From NCBI RefSeq assembly GCF_026810445.1, contig NZ_CP113949.1, positions 4,464,001-4,528,000 of the forward strand: a DNA stretch of 64,000 nt, in the 5' to 3' direction. The stretch comes from Pseudomonas sp. BSw22131. Lineage in GTDB: Bacteria; Pseudomonadota; Gammaproteobacteria; Pseudomonadales; Pseudomonadaceae. This document shows positions 16,803 through 25,244 of this stretch, in pieces; position 1 is the stretch's first letter, and each line of letters begins with the position of its first letter. Made by a program: the position numbers and the translations under genes. The notes under the pieces are model-generated. The model was not told the DNA's origin. It saw only the letters and a program-made list of their open reading frames with translations, and did not search any database.

Positions 16803-18575
16803 ATGCCCCGCACCGCCCGTCTCCTCCTCTGCGCAGCCCTCATCCTCGCGGGGGCGGTGCTGGCGGCGACGCTGGCGATGCATCAAGCCCGAACCCATGC
16901 CCTTGAAGACGATGCCAGTCGTGCTCAGGACCAACTGTCTCTTTACGCCAATACGCTGCAAACCTTGATTGAACGCTATCGCGCCCTGCCCGCCGTGCTG
17001 GCGCTGGACCCGCAATTGCGCGAGGCGCTGAGCGGTCCGGTGAGCGCCGAGGCAACGCAAGCGCTCAACGTCAAACTCGAGCACATAAACGGCGCTGCGC
17101 AGTCTTCAACGCTGGAGCTGCTCGATCAGACAGGCCTTGCGGTGGGCGCCAGCAACTGGCGCTTGCCGAGCAGTTATGTCGGCCACAATTACGGGTTTCG
17201 GCCTTACTTCCAGCAGACGCGGGCACAGGGCACCGGCCGTTTTTATGCCGTCGGCGTCACCAGCGGCATTCCCGGTTACTTTCTGTCCAACGCGGTACTC
17301 GATGAAAACGGACGCTTCCTTGGCGCAATGGTGGTCAAGCTGGAGTTTCCCGACCTCGAGCACAACTGGGCGCAAGGCGATGATCTTTTGCTTGTCAGCG
17401 ACGCCAAAGGCATCGTGTTCATCGCCAATCAGCCGGGCTGGCGCTACCGGGCCTTGCACGCGCTGTCCAGCCAGGACCAGGCGGAACTGACCGCCACCCG
17501 CCAGTACGACAAACAACCTTTAATGCCCCTCCAGCGACAGCCGTTGCACATCTTCAGCGAGACCAGCCAGTTGAGCCGTGTACAGGCGCCGGATGGCAGT
17601 GTCGATTACCTCTGGCAGTCGCTACCGCTGCCCCACGAAGGCTGGACCCTGCACCTGTTGCGCAAACCGCAAGTGGCGCCGGAGGACATCCGCAATGCTG
17701 CACTGGCCGCAGCCGGCGTATGGCTGACACTGGTGTTTCTGGGGTTGTTTCTCTATCAGCGCTGGCGTTTGGCGCGGTTACGTCAGCGCAGCCGTGATGA
17801 ACTCGAGCAACTGGTGGAAGTGCGCACGCGAGACCTGCGCACGGCACAGGATGGGCTGGTGCAATCAACCAAGCTGGCGGCGCTCGGGCAGATGTCTGCC
17901 GCATTGGCTCACGAAATCAATCAACCGCTGACCGCGCAGCGCATGCAGTTGGCGACGCTGCGGTTGCTGCTCGATCACGGCCGCGTGGACGACGCCTATA
18001 ACGCCCTGACGCTGCTCGATCAACAGCTCACGCGCATGGCGGCGCTCACAGGTCACCTGAAAACTTTCGCGCGCAAAAGCCCTGGCGGCCTGCGCGAGCG
18101 CCTTGATCTGGCATCGGTAGTCGATCAGGCGCTGTTGTTGCTCGATGCCCGTTTGCGAGACGAACGGGTCAGCTGTGTGCTCAACCTCACGCGGCCAGCC
18201 TGGGTACGCGGCGACGCGATTCGCCTGGAACAAGTGCTGATCAATCTGTTGCGCAACGCGCTGGATGCCATGGGCGATAAACGACTCAAACGTCTGGAAA
18301 TCCGTATCGATCAAGAAGAAGACAACTGGCGCCTTAGCGTAGGTGACAGTGGTGGCGGCATCGACGAGGCGCATCTGGCGAACATCTTCGATCCCTTCTT
18401 CACCACCAAACCGGTGGGCGACGGCTTGGGGCTCGGGCTGGCGGTGTCCTATGCAATCGTTCACGAGCTGGGCGGACGCTTGAGTGCGAGCAATCATTGC
18501 GTGGGCGACGAAGGGCGCGGCGCAGTGTTTTTCTTTTGCCTACCCAACGCGTTGGAGAATGAGCCTGCATGCTGA
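16803..18575 (+). CDS. DctB/MifS-like sensor histidine kinase
   Basis: A 590-residue membrane kinase. The first helix is at about residues 5-27 and a periplasmic double-Cache-like sensor runs to about 295. A second helix follows (AAAGVWLTLVFLGLFLY), then a short coiled coil. The HisKA domain has the phospho-acceptor His370 in LAHEINQPL. The ATPase domain has NLLRNALDA, DSGGGI and GLGLGLAVSY. The neighbourhood (sigma-54 activator, then a 2-oxoglutarate-type permease with a -24/-12 promoter) fits MifS of P. aeruginosa as well as DctB. The likely ligand is a C4 or C5 dicarboxylate. Confidence 0.9.
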   Translation: MPRTARLLLCAALILAGAVLAATLAMHQARTHALEDDASRAQDQLSLYANTLQTLIERYRALPAVLALDPQLREALSGPVSAEATQALNVKLEHINGAAQSSTLELLDQTGLAVGASNWRLPSSYVGHNYGFRPYFQQTRAQGTGRFYAVGVTSGIPGYFLSNAVLDENGRFLGAMVVKLEFPDLEHNWAQGDDLLLVSDAKGIVFIANQPGWRYRALHALSSQDQAELTATRQYDKQPLMPLQRQPLHIFSETSQLSRVQAPDGSVDYLWQSLPLPHEGWTLHLLRKPQVAPEDIRNAALAAAGVWLTLVFLGLFLYQRWRLARLRQRSRDELEQLVEVRTRDLRTAQDGLVQSTKLAALGQMSAALAHEINQPLTAQRMQLATLRLLLDHGRVDDAYNALTLLDQQLTRMAALTGHLKTFARKSPGGLRERLDLASVVDQALLLLDARLRDERVSCVLNLTRPAWVRGDAIRLEQVLINLLRNALDAMGDKRLKRLEIRIDQEEDNWRLSVGDSGGGIDEAHLANIFDPFFTTKPVGDGLGLGLAVSYAIVHELGGRLSASNHCVGDEGRGAVFFFCLPNALENEPAC

Positions 18576-19897
18576 ACTCGGTGATTGTGGTTGACGATGA
18601 AGCCCCCATTCGCGAAGCGGTCGAGCAATGGCTGACGCTGTCTGGCTTCAGCGTTCAGGTTTACAGCCGTGCGCAGGACTGTCTTGAGAATCTGCCGGAG
18701 CACTTTCCAGGTGTCGTCCTCAGCGACGTGCGCATGCCGGATATGAACGGGCTGGCGCTGTTGTCGCATTTGCAATCGCTGGATGCCGATCTGCCAGTGA
18801 TTTTGCTGACAGGGCATGGCGATGTGCCGATGGCCGTCGACGCGATGCGTGACGGCGCTTATGACTTTCTGGAAAAACCGTTTACCCCTCAAACCTTGCT
18901 CAGCAGCTTGCGCCGTGCGCTTGAGAAGCGCTCGCTGGTGCTGGAAAACCGCCGACTGCATGAGCGCGCCGACGCCAGGACCCGACTGGACGCCACGCTG
19001 ATCGGTCAGTCTGCGGGGATGCAGACCCTGCGCCGCCAGGTGCTTGATCTGGCGACTTTGCCGGTCAACGTGGTGATACGCGGGGAAACCGGGAGCGGCA
19101 AGGAACTGGTCGCACGCTGCCTGCATGACTTTGGACCGCGAGCGGGCAAACCCTTCGTGGCGCTCAATTGCGCGGCGATCCCGGAGCAGTTGTTCGAGGC
19201 CGAGTTGTTCGGTCACGAAACGGGAGCATTCACGGGCGCTCAAGGCAAGCGCATCGGCAAGCTCGAATACGCTGACGGCGGTACGCTGTTTCTGGATGAA
19301 ATCGAAAGCATGCCGCTGGCGCAGCAGGTCAAGCTGTTGCGAGTGATTCAGGACCGACGCCTGGAACGTCTGGGCTCCAACCAAAGCATCACGGTTGACC
19401 TGAGAATCATTGCGGCCACCAAACCGGACCTGTTGGAGGAAGCCCGCGCCGGACGCTTTCGCGAGGATCTGGCATACCGTCTGAACGTCGCGGAGCTGCG
19501 TTTGCCGCCGTTGCGTGAGCGGCGCGAAGACGTCCCGTCATTGTTCAGTCACTTCGCCCAGGTTGCAGCGCAACGCCTGGGCCGCAGCACGCCGGTGCTG
19601 GACGGTGCGCAACTGAGTCACCTCCTTAGCCACGACTGGCCGGGCAACGTACGTGAACTGGCCAACGCCGCCGAACGACACGTGCTGGGCCTGGACGCAC
19701 CGCACGCGATTGAAGCTCAGGCGGGTCAGTCCCTCGCCGCACAACAGGAAGCGTTTGAGGCCCACTGCCTGCGCTCGGCGCTGGCGCGTCACAAAGGCGA
19801 TATCAAGGCCGTGCTCAACGAGCTGCAACTGCCCCGCCGCACGCTGAACGAGAAAATGCAGCGTCACGGCTTGCTGCGCGAAACCTTTGTCGACTGA
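18569..19897 (+). CDS. Sigma-54-dependent response regulator, DctD/MifR-like
   Basis: A 442-residue NtrC-family activator. The receiver domain (1-120) has acceptor Asp53 in LSDVRMP and the conserved Lys in FLEKPF. The AAA+ domain has Walker A GETGSGKE, the sigma-54-contact loop GAFTGA, and Walker B GGTLFLDEIE. A Fis-type helix-turn-helix closes the C-terminus (KGDIKAVLNELQLPRRTLNEKM). Its ATG lies seven bases inside the kinase gene, so the two are coupled. It probably activates the downstream permease from the palindromes at 19937-19983. Confidence 0.92.
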   Translation: MLNSVIVVDDEAPIREAVEQWLTLSGFSVQVYSRAQDCLENLPEHFPGVVLSDVRMPDMNGLALLSHLQSLDADLPVILLTGHGDVPMAVDAMRDGAYDFLEKPFTPQTLLSSLRRALEKRSLVLENRRLHERADARTRLDATLIGQSAGMQTLRRQVLDLATLPVNVVIRGETGSGKELVARCLHDFGPRAGKPFVALNCAAIPEQLFEAELFGHETGAFTGAQGKRIGKLEYADGGTLFLDEIESMPLAQQVKLLRVIQDRRLERLGSNQSITVDLRIIAATKPDLLEEARAGRFREDLAYRLNVAELRLPPLRERREDVPSLFSHFAQVAAQRLGRSTPVLDGAQLSHLLSHDWPGNVRELANAAERHVLGLDAPHAIEAQAGQSLAAQQEAFEAHCLRSALARHKGDIKAVLNELQLPRRTLNEKMQRHGLLRETFVD

Positions 19898-19936
19898 CCT
19901 TGCTCAGCATGACCGCCCGGTTTTCACTGAGCGATC

Positions 19937-19983
19937 GGCGGTTTTCCGCTTACGCCTTGCGCCGTCACCAGCGGAATTCCGCT
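19937..19983 (+). promoter_or_regulatory. Putative activator-binding pair (UAS)
   Basis: Two related inverted repeats, GGCGGTTTTCCGCT (19937-19950) and the perfect palindrome AGCGGAATTCCGCT (19970-19983). Their centres are 33 bp apart, about three helical turns. They lie upstream of a -24/-12 promoter and just past the gene for a sigma-54 activator, as expected for dimer sites of that protein. Confidence 0.6.
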
Positions 19984-20023
19984 CATAAATTCAGCTAACC
20001 CCCCTCTAGAGCCACGTTTTCCC

Positions 20024-20042
20024 GCTGGCACAGCTCCTGCTA
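20024..20042 (+). promoter_or_regulatory. Sigma-54 (-24/-12) promoter
   Basis: GCTGGCACAGCTCCTGCTAT has GG at 20027-20028 and GC at 20039-20040 separated by exactly 10 bases, matching the RpoN consensus TGGCAC-N5-TTGCW at the essential positions. It faces the permease gene 60 bases downstream. Confidence 0.75.
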
Positions 20043-20102
20043 TCAAGATCATTAGAGCGCCCCGGTGCGTTCCTTCTAAAAACAATGAAAAGCAGGCATC
20101 TC

Positions 20103-21425
20103 ATGGATACTCCCAACACTCTGTCGAAAGGGTCGGCTGCTGCGCCGACCGCTGAAAAAACCACCAAAAGCCGTCTGAAATCGATTTTCAGCGGCTCTGT
20201 CGGCAACATGGTCGAGTGGTACGACTGGTACGTTTACGCCGCCTTCTCCCTCTACTTCGCCAAAGTCTTCTTCCCCAAAGGCGACACCACCGCACAACTG
20301 CTCAACACCGCCGCCATTTTTGCCGTTGGCTTCCTGATGCGTCCCATCGGCGGCTGGCTGATGGGCCTGTATGCGGATCGCAAAGGTCGCAAGGCCGCCC
20401 TGATGGCCTCGGTGCTATTGATGTGTTTCGGCTCGCTGATCATCGCCCTCACCCCAGGTTACGAAACCATCGGCGTGGGCGCCCCGATCCTTCTGGTGTT
20501 CGCCCGCTTGCTGCAGGGCCTGTCCGTAGGCGGCGAATACGGCACGTCCGCCACCTACCTCAGCGAGATGGCAACCAAAGAGCGTCGCGGCTTCTTCTCC
20601 AGCTTTCAGTACGTGACGCTGATTTCCGGTCAGCTCATCGCGCTGGCTGTGCTGATCGTGCTGCAACAAACACTGACCACTGAACAACTGACGTCGTGGG
20701 GCTGGCGTATTCCGTTTGGTATCGGCGCATTATGCGCTGTGGTCGCGCTGTTCCTGCGCCGCGGCATGGAAGAAACCGAGTCATTCACCCGCAAAAAGGA
20801 CAAGCCAAAAGAAAGCCTGATGCGCACGCTGATGCGTCATCCCAAAGAGCTGATGACGGTGGTTGGCCTGACGATGGGCGGCACACTGGCTTTCTACACC
20901 TACACCACGTATATGCAGAAATACCTGGTGAACACGGTTGGCATGAGCATCACGGACTCCACCAGTATTTCAGCGGCGACGCTGTTTCTGTTCATGCTCT
21001 TGCAACCTGTCGTAGGTGCGCTCTCTGACAAAATCGGTCGGCGCCCGATCCTGATCGCATTCGGCGTGCTCGGCACCTTGTGCACTGTGCCGATCCTGAC
21101 CACGCTGCACACCGTGCAAAGCTGGTGGGGCGCATTTTTCCTGATCATGGCGGCGTTGATCATCGTCAGTGGTTACACTTCGATCAACGCAGTGGTGAAA
21201 GCCGAATTGTTCCCAACCGAGATCCGCGCCCTTGGCGTCGGCCTGCCGTACGCATTGACGGTGTCGATCTTTGGCGGGACCGCTGAATACATCGCGCTGT
21301 GGTTCAAAAGCATCGGCATGGAGACCGGGTATTACTGGTATGTCACCGCCTGTATTGCCTGCTCGCTGCTGGTTTACGTATTCATGAAGGACACCCGCAA
21401 GCATTCGCGGATCGAAACCGACTGA
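20103..21425 (+). CDS. MFS dicarboxylate permease (KgtP/PA5530-like)
   Basis: A 440-residue protein of the metabolite:H+ symporter family. It has the early GNMVEWYDWYVYAAFSLYF segment, the loop 2-3 motif GLYADRKGRKAAL, and [22 protein letters not shown]. It is close to E. coli KgtP and to the PcaT encoded at 40335. Under a sigma-54 promoter and beside the DctBD/MifSR-like pair, it is probably the regulated C5-dicarboxylate (2-oxoglutarate) importer. The start at 20103 is preferred over an ATG at 20085. It is followed by a clear terminator. Confidence 0.88.
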   Translation: MDTPNTLSKGSAAAPTAEKTTKSRLKSIFSGSVGNMVEWYDWYVYAAFSLYFAKVFFPKGDTTAQLLNTAAIFAVGFLMRPIGGWLMGLYADRKGRKAALMASVLLMCFGSLIIALTPGYETIGVGAPILLVFARLLQGLSVGGEYGTSATYLSEMATKERRGFFSSFQYVTLISGQLIALAVLIVLQQTLTTEQLTSWGWRIPFGIGALCAVVALFLRRGMEETESFTRKKDKPKESLMRTLMRHPKELMTVVGLTMGGTLAFYTYTTYMQKYLVNTVGMSITDSTSISAATLFLFMLLQPVVGALSDKIGRRPILIAFGVLGTLCTVPILTTLHTVQSWWGAFFLIMAALIIVSGYTSINAVVKAELFPTEIRALGVGLPYALTVSIFGGTAEYIALWFKSIGMETGYYWYVTACIACSLLVYVFMKDTRKHSRIETD

Positions 21426-21455
21426 CCGAAAACCACCCTCCCGCCAGCAAAAACC

Positions 21456-21488
21456 AGGGCAGCCCACTCACGTGCGCTGCCCTTTTTG
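21456..21488 (+). terminator. Rho-independent terminator
   Basis: Stem AGGGCAGC...GCTGCCCT followed by TTTTT, 31 bases after the permease stop. Confidence 0.85.
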
Positions 21489-21845
21489 CGCGTCGGCGCA
21501 CCCGCGGATGGAAGGTAAGTGCCTGAATTGATATAAGGGGCAAGGCAGTATGTGACCGAAATTCTGACGGTGAATGACAATCTTGGCATGCCGTTATCCA
21601 TATTCGCGATCTACGCCCTGCATGATGGGGGTATCGATCGACGGCGCCAGTAGTTGCAATGGGAAGGTGTTATAGAACGCTTACGTTGCTGCCGCATGAG
21701 TGGGCGCCCGTTCAACTACGCAAGGTGTGTAGGGTAGACGCTTACCGTGCTTACTCATTGAGTGTCGTTAAGTTTTCAGTGCACGAATAACCGGGGCGGG
21801 ACTATGTTGGATTCCATAGCCCCGCAGAGCTTTCAAGTAACTGAC
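21489..21845. other. Intergenic region, nothing recognised
   Basis: No credible gene. The open frame on the plus strand starting at 21762 is antisense to the lectin-like gene. No palindrome or RNA motif stands out. Confidence 0.4.
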
Positions 21846-22328
21846 TTAACGCACCCTCACATAATTGCCGGCACCGTCTCGGGTGTACTGAGTCCCGATA
21901 GGGTCGCCATAGGAGTTTGTAGGCTTCATCCGATCCTCATAGGCCTGAGAGGCTGCCGCGGAAACGAATCTGAGCGTCAAGAAGCCATCGTTATTTTCAA
22001 TATCGGTATCGTTAATCGTCATCCACAGATCTTCGCCACCGCTGAACTCTCCACGGATATCCATAGCCTCTGGCGAGCCATGCTCTCCTACCCTGAAGAT
22101 CAACTGACCAACTTTAGCCCTGTCGCCGCTATAGGGATAACGGTTATCACCCTTGCCGATCTCAATGATGTAATAGTTTCCGGCTGAGCCGGATCCCTTG
22201 GAGTTGCAGGTTCGAGCCTGGCGTTCATTGGTATTAAAGCACCATTCCCCGTCTGCATACAGATTACCTGCTTCAAGCACTTTTCCGATGTGTTGCCAGC
22301 CTTTGTTTGCGTAGACTTTAGTTTCCAT
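21846..22328 (-). CDS. LecA-like lectin domain protein (putative)
   Basis: A 160-residue protein with no signal peptide. A beta-rich domain has the segments VGQLIFRVGEHG and GEDLWMTINDTDIENNDGF. Order and spacing recall the PA-IL (LecA) galactophilic lectin fold, where Asp/Asn residues in the NDxDxxNN region bind calcium. The start at 22328 is preferred over the upstream ORF start because it begins the conserved region. The gene is AT-richer than its neighbours and lies beside an IS30-family remnant, so transfer is likely. The sugar specificity is unknown and the family call is by motif only. Confidence 0.5.
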   Translation of the reverse strand: METKVYANKGWQHIGKVLEAGNLYADGEWCFNTNERQARTCNSKGSGSAGNYYIIEIGKGDNRYPYSGDRAKVGQLIFRVGEHGSPEAMDIRGEFSGGEDLWMTINDTDIENNDGFLTLRFVSAAASQAYEDRMKPTNSYGDPIGTQYTRDGAGNYVRVR

Positions 22329-22529
22329 GAAAATACTCCCTGTATAGTGAAAATGACACGTTTTCTGTTGCCTTAGTAAGGCTAGTACAGATTTTTTTGT
22401 TAGATAGGTTTTTTTGACAGGTCGGCGTAAACGAGAAGCCACTTTCTTCGCCTATCTGACCCCTAACGCGATCTACGCGCTGCTTGTTGGGCAGTTGCGC
22501 AAGGAGCTGATTCTGCCGTCGAGGGGTTC

Positions 22530-22835
22530 AGCGCTGCGCTCAATAGCATGCCGTTTTCGGTGCGTAAAAGCATAACTTATGACCGGGGCCGGGAAATGGC
22601 CAGGCATGCTGAAATAACGCAAAAAACTGGGGTAGCAATCTACTTCTGTGACCCGCATAGCCCTTGGCAGCGCGGCAGTAACGAGAACATCAACGGCCTG
22701 ATTCGCCAAGGTACTGACCTGCCGGGCTACAGTCAGGAGGCGCTGGACGCCATCTCTCTATCAAATGAATATTCGTCCTCGTAAGCGATTCGGTTTTAAA
22801 TGTCCGATTGAAGTAATGACTGAAGTAATGGGAAT
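22530..22835 (+). pseudogene. IS30-family transposase, C-terminal remnant
   Basis: The frame from 22548 reads TYDRGREMARHAEITQKTG and FCDPHSPWQRGSNENINGLI, the second half of the IS30 DDE domain, including the last acidic residue in the NEN context. After GTDLPGYSQEALDAIS it shifts frame. The expected end (NIRPRKRFGFKCPIEVM) continues in another frame near 22765-22835. The N-terminal half is missing. It is a dead element. Confidence 0.75.
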
Positions 22836-23022
22836 GCATGATACGGCCCCAGCCTCAAGTCAATAACTGTGTTGCACTCAGCTTCTGCAACCGCCCGGTT
22901 TTTGTAGTATCAATTTCAACGATGATGGCTAACAACACGATTGACTTCTTAATAATCCATAGCCGAGTAAAGTTGCCCCCATACCGAGTTACGCACTTAA
23001 TCATCGATCTGGAGCAACTAAC

Positions 23023-23331
23023 ATGAACACTAACAAACTGATCTTCGGCCTGGCTTTCTCTCTTCTTGCAAGTAGCGCTTTTGCACTTCCAGGCAACGTT
23101 ACAACTCAACACATCAATGCGCCTCTTGTCGCTGAAAACGGTTCTTCCCACACCAATGTAGGTCGGTTGGCTGCTGATGGCGCTGATCGTGTTGGTGCAA
23201 ACCGCGTAGCCGCTGACGGTGCTGACCGCGTCGGTGCAAATCGAGTTGCTGCTGATGGCGCTGACCATATTGGTGCAAATCGCCTCGCTGCTGATGGCGC
23301 TGATCGTGTCGGCGCAAATCGCTTGAGTTGA
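23023..23331 (+). CDS. Secreted 13-residue-repeat protein, four repeats
   Basis: A 102-residue protein. The signal peptide is MNTNKLIFGLAFSLLASSAFA, followed by a short linker ending ENGSSHTNVGR. Four tandem copies of a 13-residue unit follow (consensus xAADGADRVGANR) and the protein ends LS. A GGAGC site precedes the ATG. It has a larger paralog 430 bases downstream with the same signal peptide, linker and repeat. I recall similar small Pseudomonas proteins with vague names but no proven function. No Cys is present and the repeat is acidic and Gly-rich. Confidence 0.8.
   Translation: MNTNKLIFGLAFSLLASSAFALPGNVTTQHINAPLVAENGSSHTNVGRLAADGADRVGANRVAADGADRVGANRVAADGADHIGANRLAADGADRVGANRLS
23167..23322 (+). 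repeat. Tandem 39-bp coding repeats (4 copies)
   Basis: Four in-frame 39-bp units encoding LAADGADRVGANR and variants. Copies differ mainly at third codon positions and at the RV/HI dipeptide. Confidence 0.9.
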
Positions 23332-23353
23332 TCGCTTTTCGACGTCCTCCCCC

Positions 23354-23384
23354 AGCCCGGCTTTTTGCCGGGCTTAGTTTTTTC
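23354..23384 (+). terminator. Rho-independent terminator
   Basis: Stem AGCCCGG-loop-CCGGGCT followed by TAGTTTTTT, 22 bases after the stop of the four-repeat gene. Confidence 0.85.
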
Positions 23385-23759
23385 CGCGCAAAGCCCCTAA
23401 AACCCTTGCCCTACTTGCCTCAGCCCTACCCGCCTGTCATGACTGAAGATGAAAAATGTCGTTCAGAAGCCCGCTCGGCCCAGCACCTGTGCATTGATCC
23501 CCTTCGCGAAGAAAATCGTCAACACTCACGAAAGGCAATCTGTCAACACTCTAAATTACCAAACTGACAGAGAAACGCCCCAATGCAGCCCACAATCCGC
23601 TGGAGCGCTTTAAAATCGGGCATCTCAGCCAACTATCATTTATAGCGATGTTCGTTAGCAACCTTGTTAACTTCTACTTAATCGTTGCACGCGTAAGATT
23701 GGCTCCATACCGAGTTAACAAACTTTTGAACTTTTTTGAACTTTGATGGAGTCACTATC
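23385..23759. other. Intergenic region between repeat-protein paralogs
   Basis: No gene supported. The last bases before the second paralog (around 23700-23760) share CATACCGAGTTA with the leader of the first paralog (22980-22991). The duplication therefore included part of the promoter region. Confidence 0.5.
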
Positions 23760-24161
23760 ATGAAAACCAACACACTGATTATGGGCCTCACACTTTCACT
23801 TCTGGCATCGAGCGCTTTTGCACTGCCAGGCACACAAACTTATTCTGCACTAAATGGCACTGTTGTCGCAGAAGGTGGTTCTTCCCACACTAATGCTTCT
23901 CACACCGGCTCTTATCGCCAGGCCTCGGATGGTTCGGATCACATCGGTGCAAACCGTCTGGCCGCTGACGGCGCTGACCGCGTAGGCAATAACCGTCAAG
24001 CTGCTGATGGCGCAGATCACATCGGTGCCAACCGTCTGGCAGCAGATGGTGCTGACCGCGTCGGCAATAACCGTCAAGCCGTTGATGGCGCAGATCACAT
24101 CGGTGCCAACCGTCTGGCAGCAGATGGTGCTGACCGTGTAGGCAACAATCGCGTCAGCTAA
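23760..24161 (+). CDS. Secreted 13-residue-repeat protein, six repeats
   Basis: A 133-residue paralog of the gene at 23023. It has the signal peptide MKTNTLIMGLTLSLLASSAFA, a linker with EGGSSHTN, and six 13-residue units. The units alternate QxxDGxDHIGANR and LAADGADRVGNNR, so the true period is 26 residues. The ATG at 23760 is chosen because the signal peptide starts there, with GGAG upstream. Its larger size suggests growth by duplication of a two-unit block. It is probably periplasmic or secreted; function is unknown. Confidence 0.8.
   Translation: MKTNTLIMGLTLSLLASSAFALPGTQTYSALNGTVVAEGGSSHTNASHTGSYRQASDGSDHIGANRLAADGADRVGNNRQAADGADHIGANRLAADGADRVGNNRQAVDGADHIGANRLAADGADRVGNNRVS
23919..24152 (+). 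repeat. Tandem coding repeats (six 39-bp units, 78-bp super-repeat)
   Basis: Six in-frame units. The 78-bp pairs near 24015-24152 are nearly identical at DNA level, showing recent expansion. Confidence 0.9.
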
Positions 24162-24186
24162 CAACCGCTTCACCTTTCCATACCTG

Positions 24187-24216
24187 GCCCGGCATCTGCC
24201 GGGCTTGATCGTTTCT
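24187..24216 (+). terminator. Probable terminator hairpin
   Basis: Stem GCCCGGC-ATCT-GCCGGGC, 26 bases after the stop of the six-repeat gene. The T tract after it is weak. Confidence 0.55.
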
Positions 24217-24345
24217 GAGGCATGAGAAAATCTGCGTGGCGTTGTCAAACCCAGCGATACAGGTGTAGAAACCTGCCCTAATGCCTTGCACTATGACGAC
24301 CCTCATTAATCTCTACCGTCATATCAGCTCTTCAGGAAGCGCGCC

Positions 24346-24969
24346 ATGTCAGAAGAAATCCATTTCTACGAACCCGCCAACGGCCACGGTTTGCCACACG
24401 ATCCCTTCAACGCAATCGTCGGCCCACGACCTATCGGATGGATTTCGTCCCACGACAAAGAAGGCAGGCTGAACCTGGCGCCGTACAGCTTTTTCAACGC
24501 CTTCAATTACATCCCGCCCATCATTGGTTTTTGCAGCGTTGGCCGCAAAGACAGCCTCAACAATATTGAGCAAACCGGTGAGTTCGTCTGGAATCTGGCA
24601 ACGCGGCCTTTGGCCGAGCAGATGAACCAAAGCTGCGCCCCAGTGGCGCCGGATGTGAGTGAGTTCGAGCTGGCAGGATTGACTGCAGAACCTTCGCGCA
24701 TTGTCTCGGTGCCCCGCGTAAAGGAAACGCCAGTGGCGTTTGAATGCAAGGTGACGCAGATCATTCAGCTGCAACGGGCGGATAAAACCGAAGTGCCGAG
24801 CTGGCTGATTCTGGGGGAAGTGGTGGCGGTGCATATCGCCAAGCGCTTGCTCAAGGACGGGATTTACGACACCGCTGCCGGCGAGCCAATCTTGCGCGGC
24901 GGCGGCCCGGCTGATTATTTCCAGCTGGGCCCTGAATCACTGTTCAAAATGTATCGACCGCAGTCCTGA
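24346..24969 (+). CDS. Flavin reductase family protein (FMN-binding split barrel)
   Basis: A 207-residue protein with the flavin reductase-like fold. The N-terminal PFNAIVGPRPIGWISSHDKEG segment and NLAPYSFFNAFNYIPPIIGF are the FMN-binding signature. NIEQTGEFVWNLATRPLAEQMN comes next, then a GEVVAVHI strand near the C-terminus. It probably reduces FMN with NAD(P)H or binds FMN for a partner oxygenase. A small quinol-type monooxygenase gene lies nearby on the opposite strand, but a functional link is not shown. GGAAG precedes the ATG. Confidence 0.87.
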   Translation: MSEEIHFYEPANGHGLPHDPFNAIVGPRPIGWISSHDKEGRLNLAPYSFFNAFNYIPPIIGFCSVGRKDSLNNIEQTGEFVWNLATRPLAEQMNQSCAPVAPDVSEFELAGLTAEPSRIVSVPRVKETPVAFECKVTQIIQLQRADKTEVPSWLILGEVVAVHIAKRLLKDGIYDTAAGEPILRGGGPADYFQLGPESLFKMYRPQS

Positions 24970-25209
24970 TTAATCCTGGGCGAACAGCAGTTCGCCTTCA
25001 GGCGTTACGTCGATCAGCCGCTCCAGTTCCTGAACAGCGGCCTGATCGGCCTCCAGCGCAGTCTTGAAACGCTGGTCTTGCAGCACACGATTAAACGTCG
25101 GTGCACCACCAGCGCCAATACCCTTTACCGCGATTGCGGCGCTGTAACCGTCTTCACCCGGAGACGCGGCAGACACCGCCTCGAAATACTGAAATTCTTT
25201 GCGAGCCAT
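24970..25209 (-). CDS. Hypothetical protein, 79 residues
   Basis: The product starts MARKEFQYFEAVSAASPGEDGY and contains helical QAAVQELERLIDVTPEGELL. A CAGGGA ribosome-binding site upstream of the ATG at 25209 supports this start over the longer frame. It ends directly against the flavin reductase stop. No domain is recognised. It probably shares a transcript with the monooxygenase gene upstream on the same strand (35 bases apart). Confidence 0.65.
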   Translation of the reverse strand: MARKEFQYFEAVSAASPGEDGYSAAIAVKGIGAGGAPTFNRVLQDQRFKTALEADQAAVQELERLIDVTPEGELLFAQD

Positions 25210-25244
25210 GAGATTGATCCCTGCCTGAAGTAAAAGGGCAGATT

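Noticed and set aside
23167..24152. Regular repeats that could suggest a CRISPR array
   Set aside because: The repeats are contiguous, in frame within two signal-peptide genes, and have no variable spacers. No cas genes are nearby.
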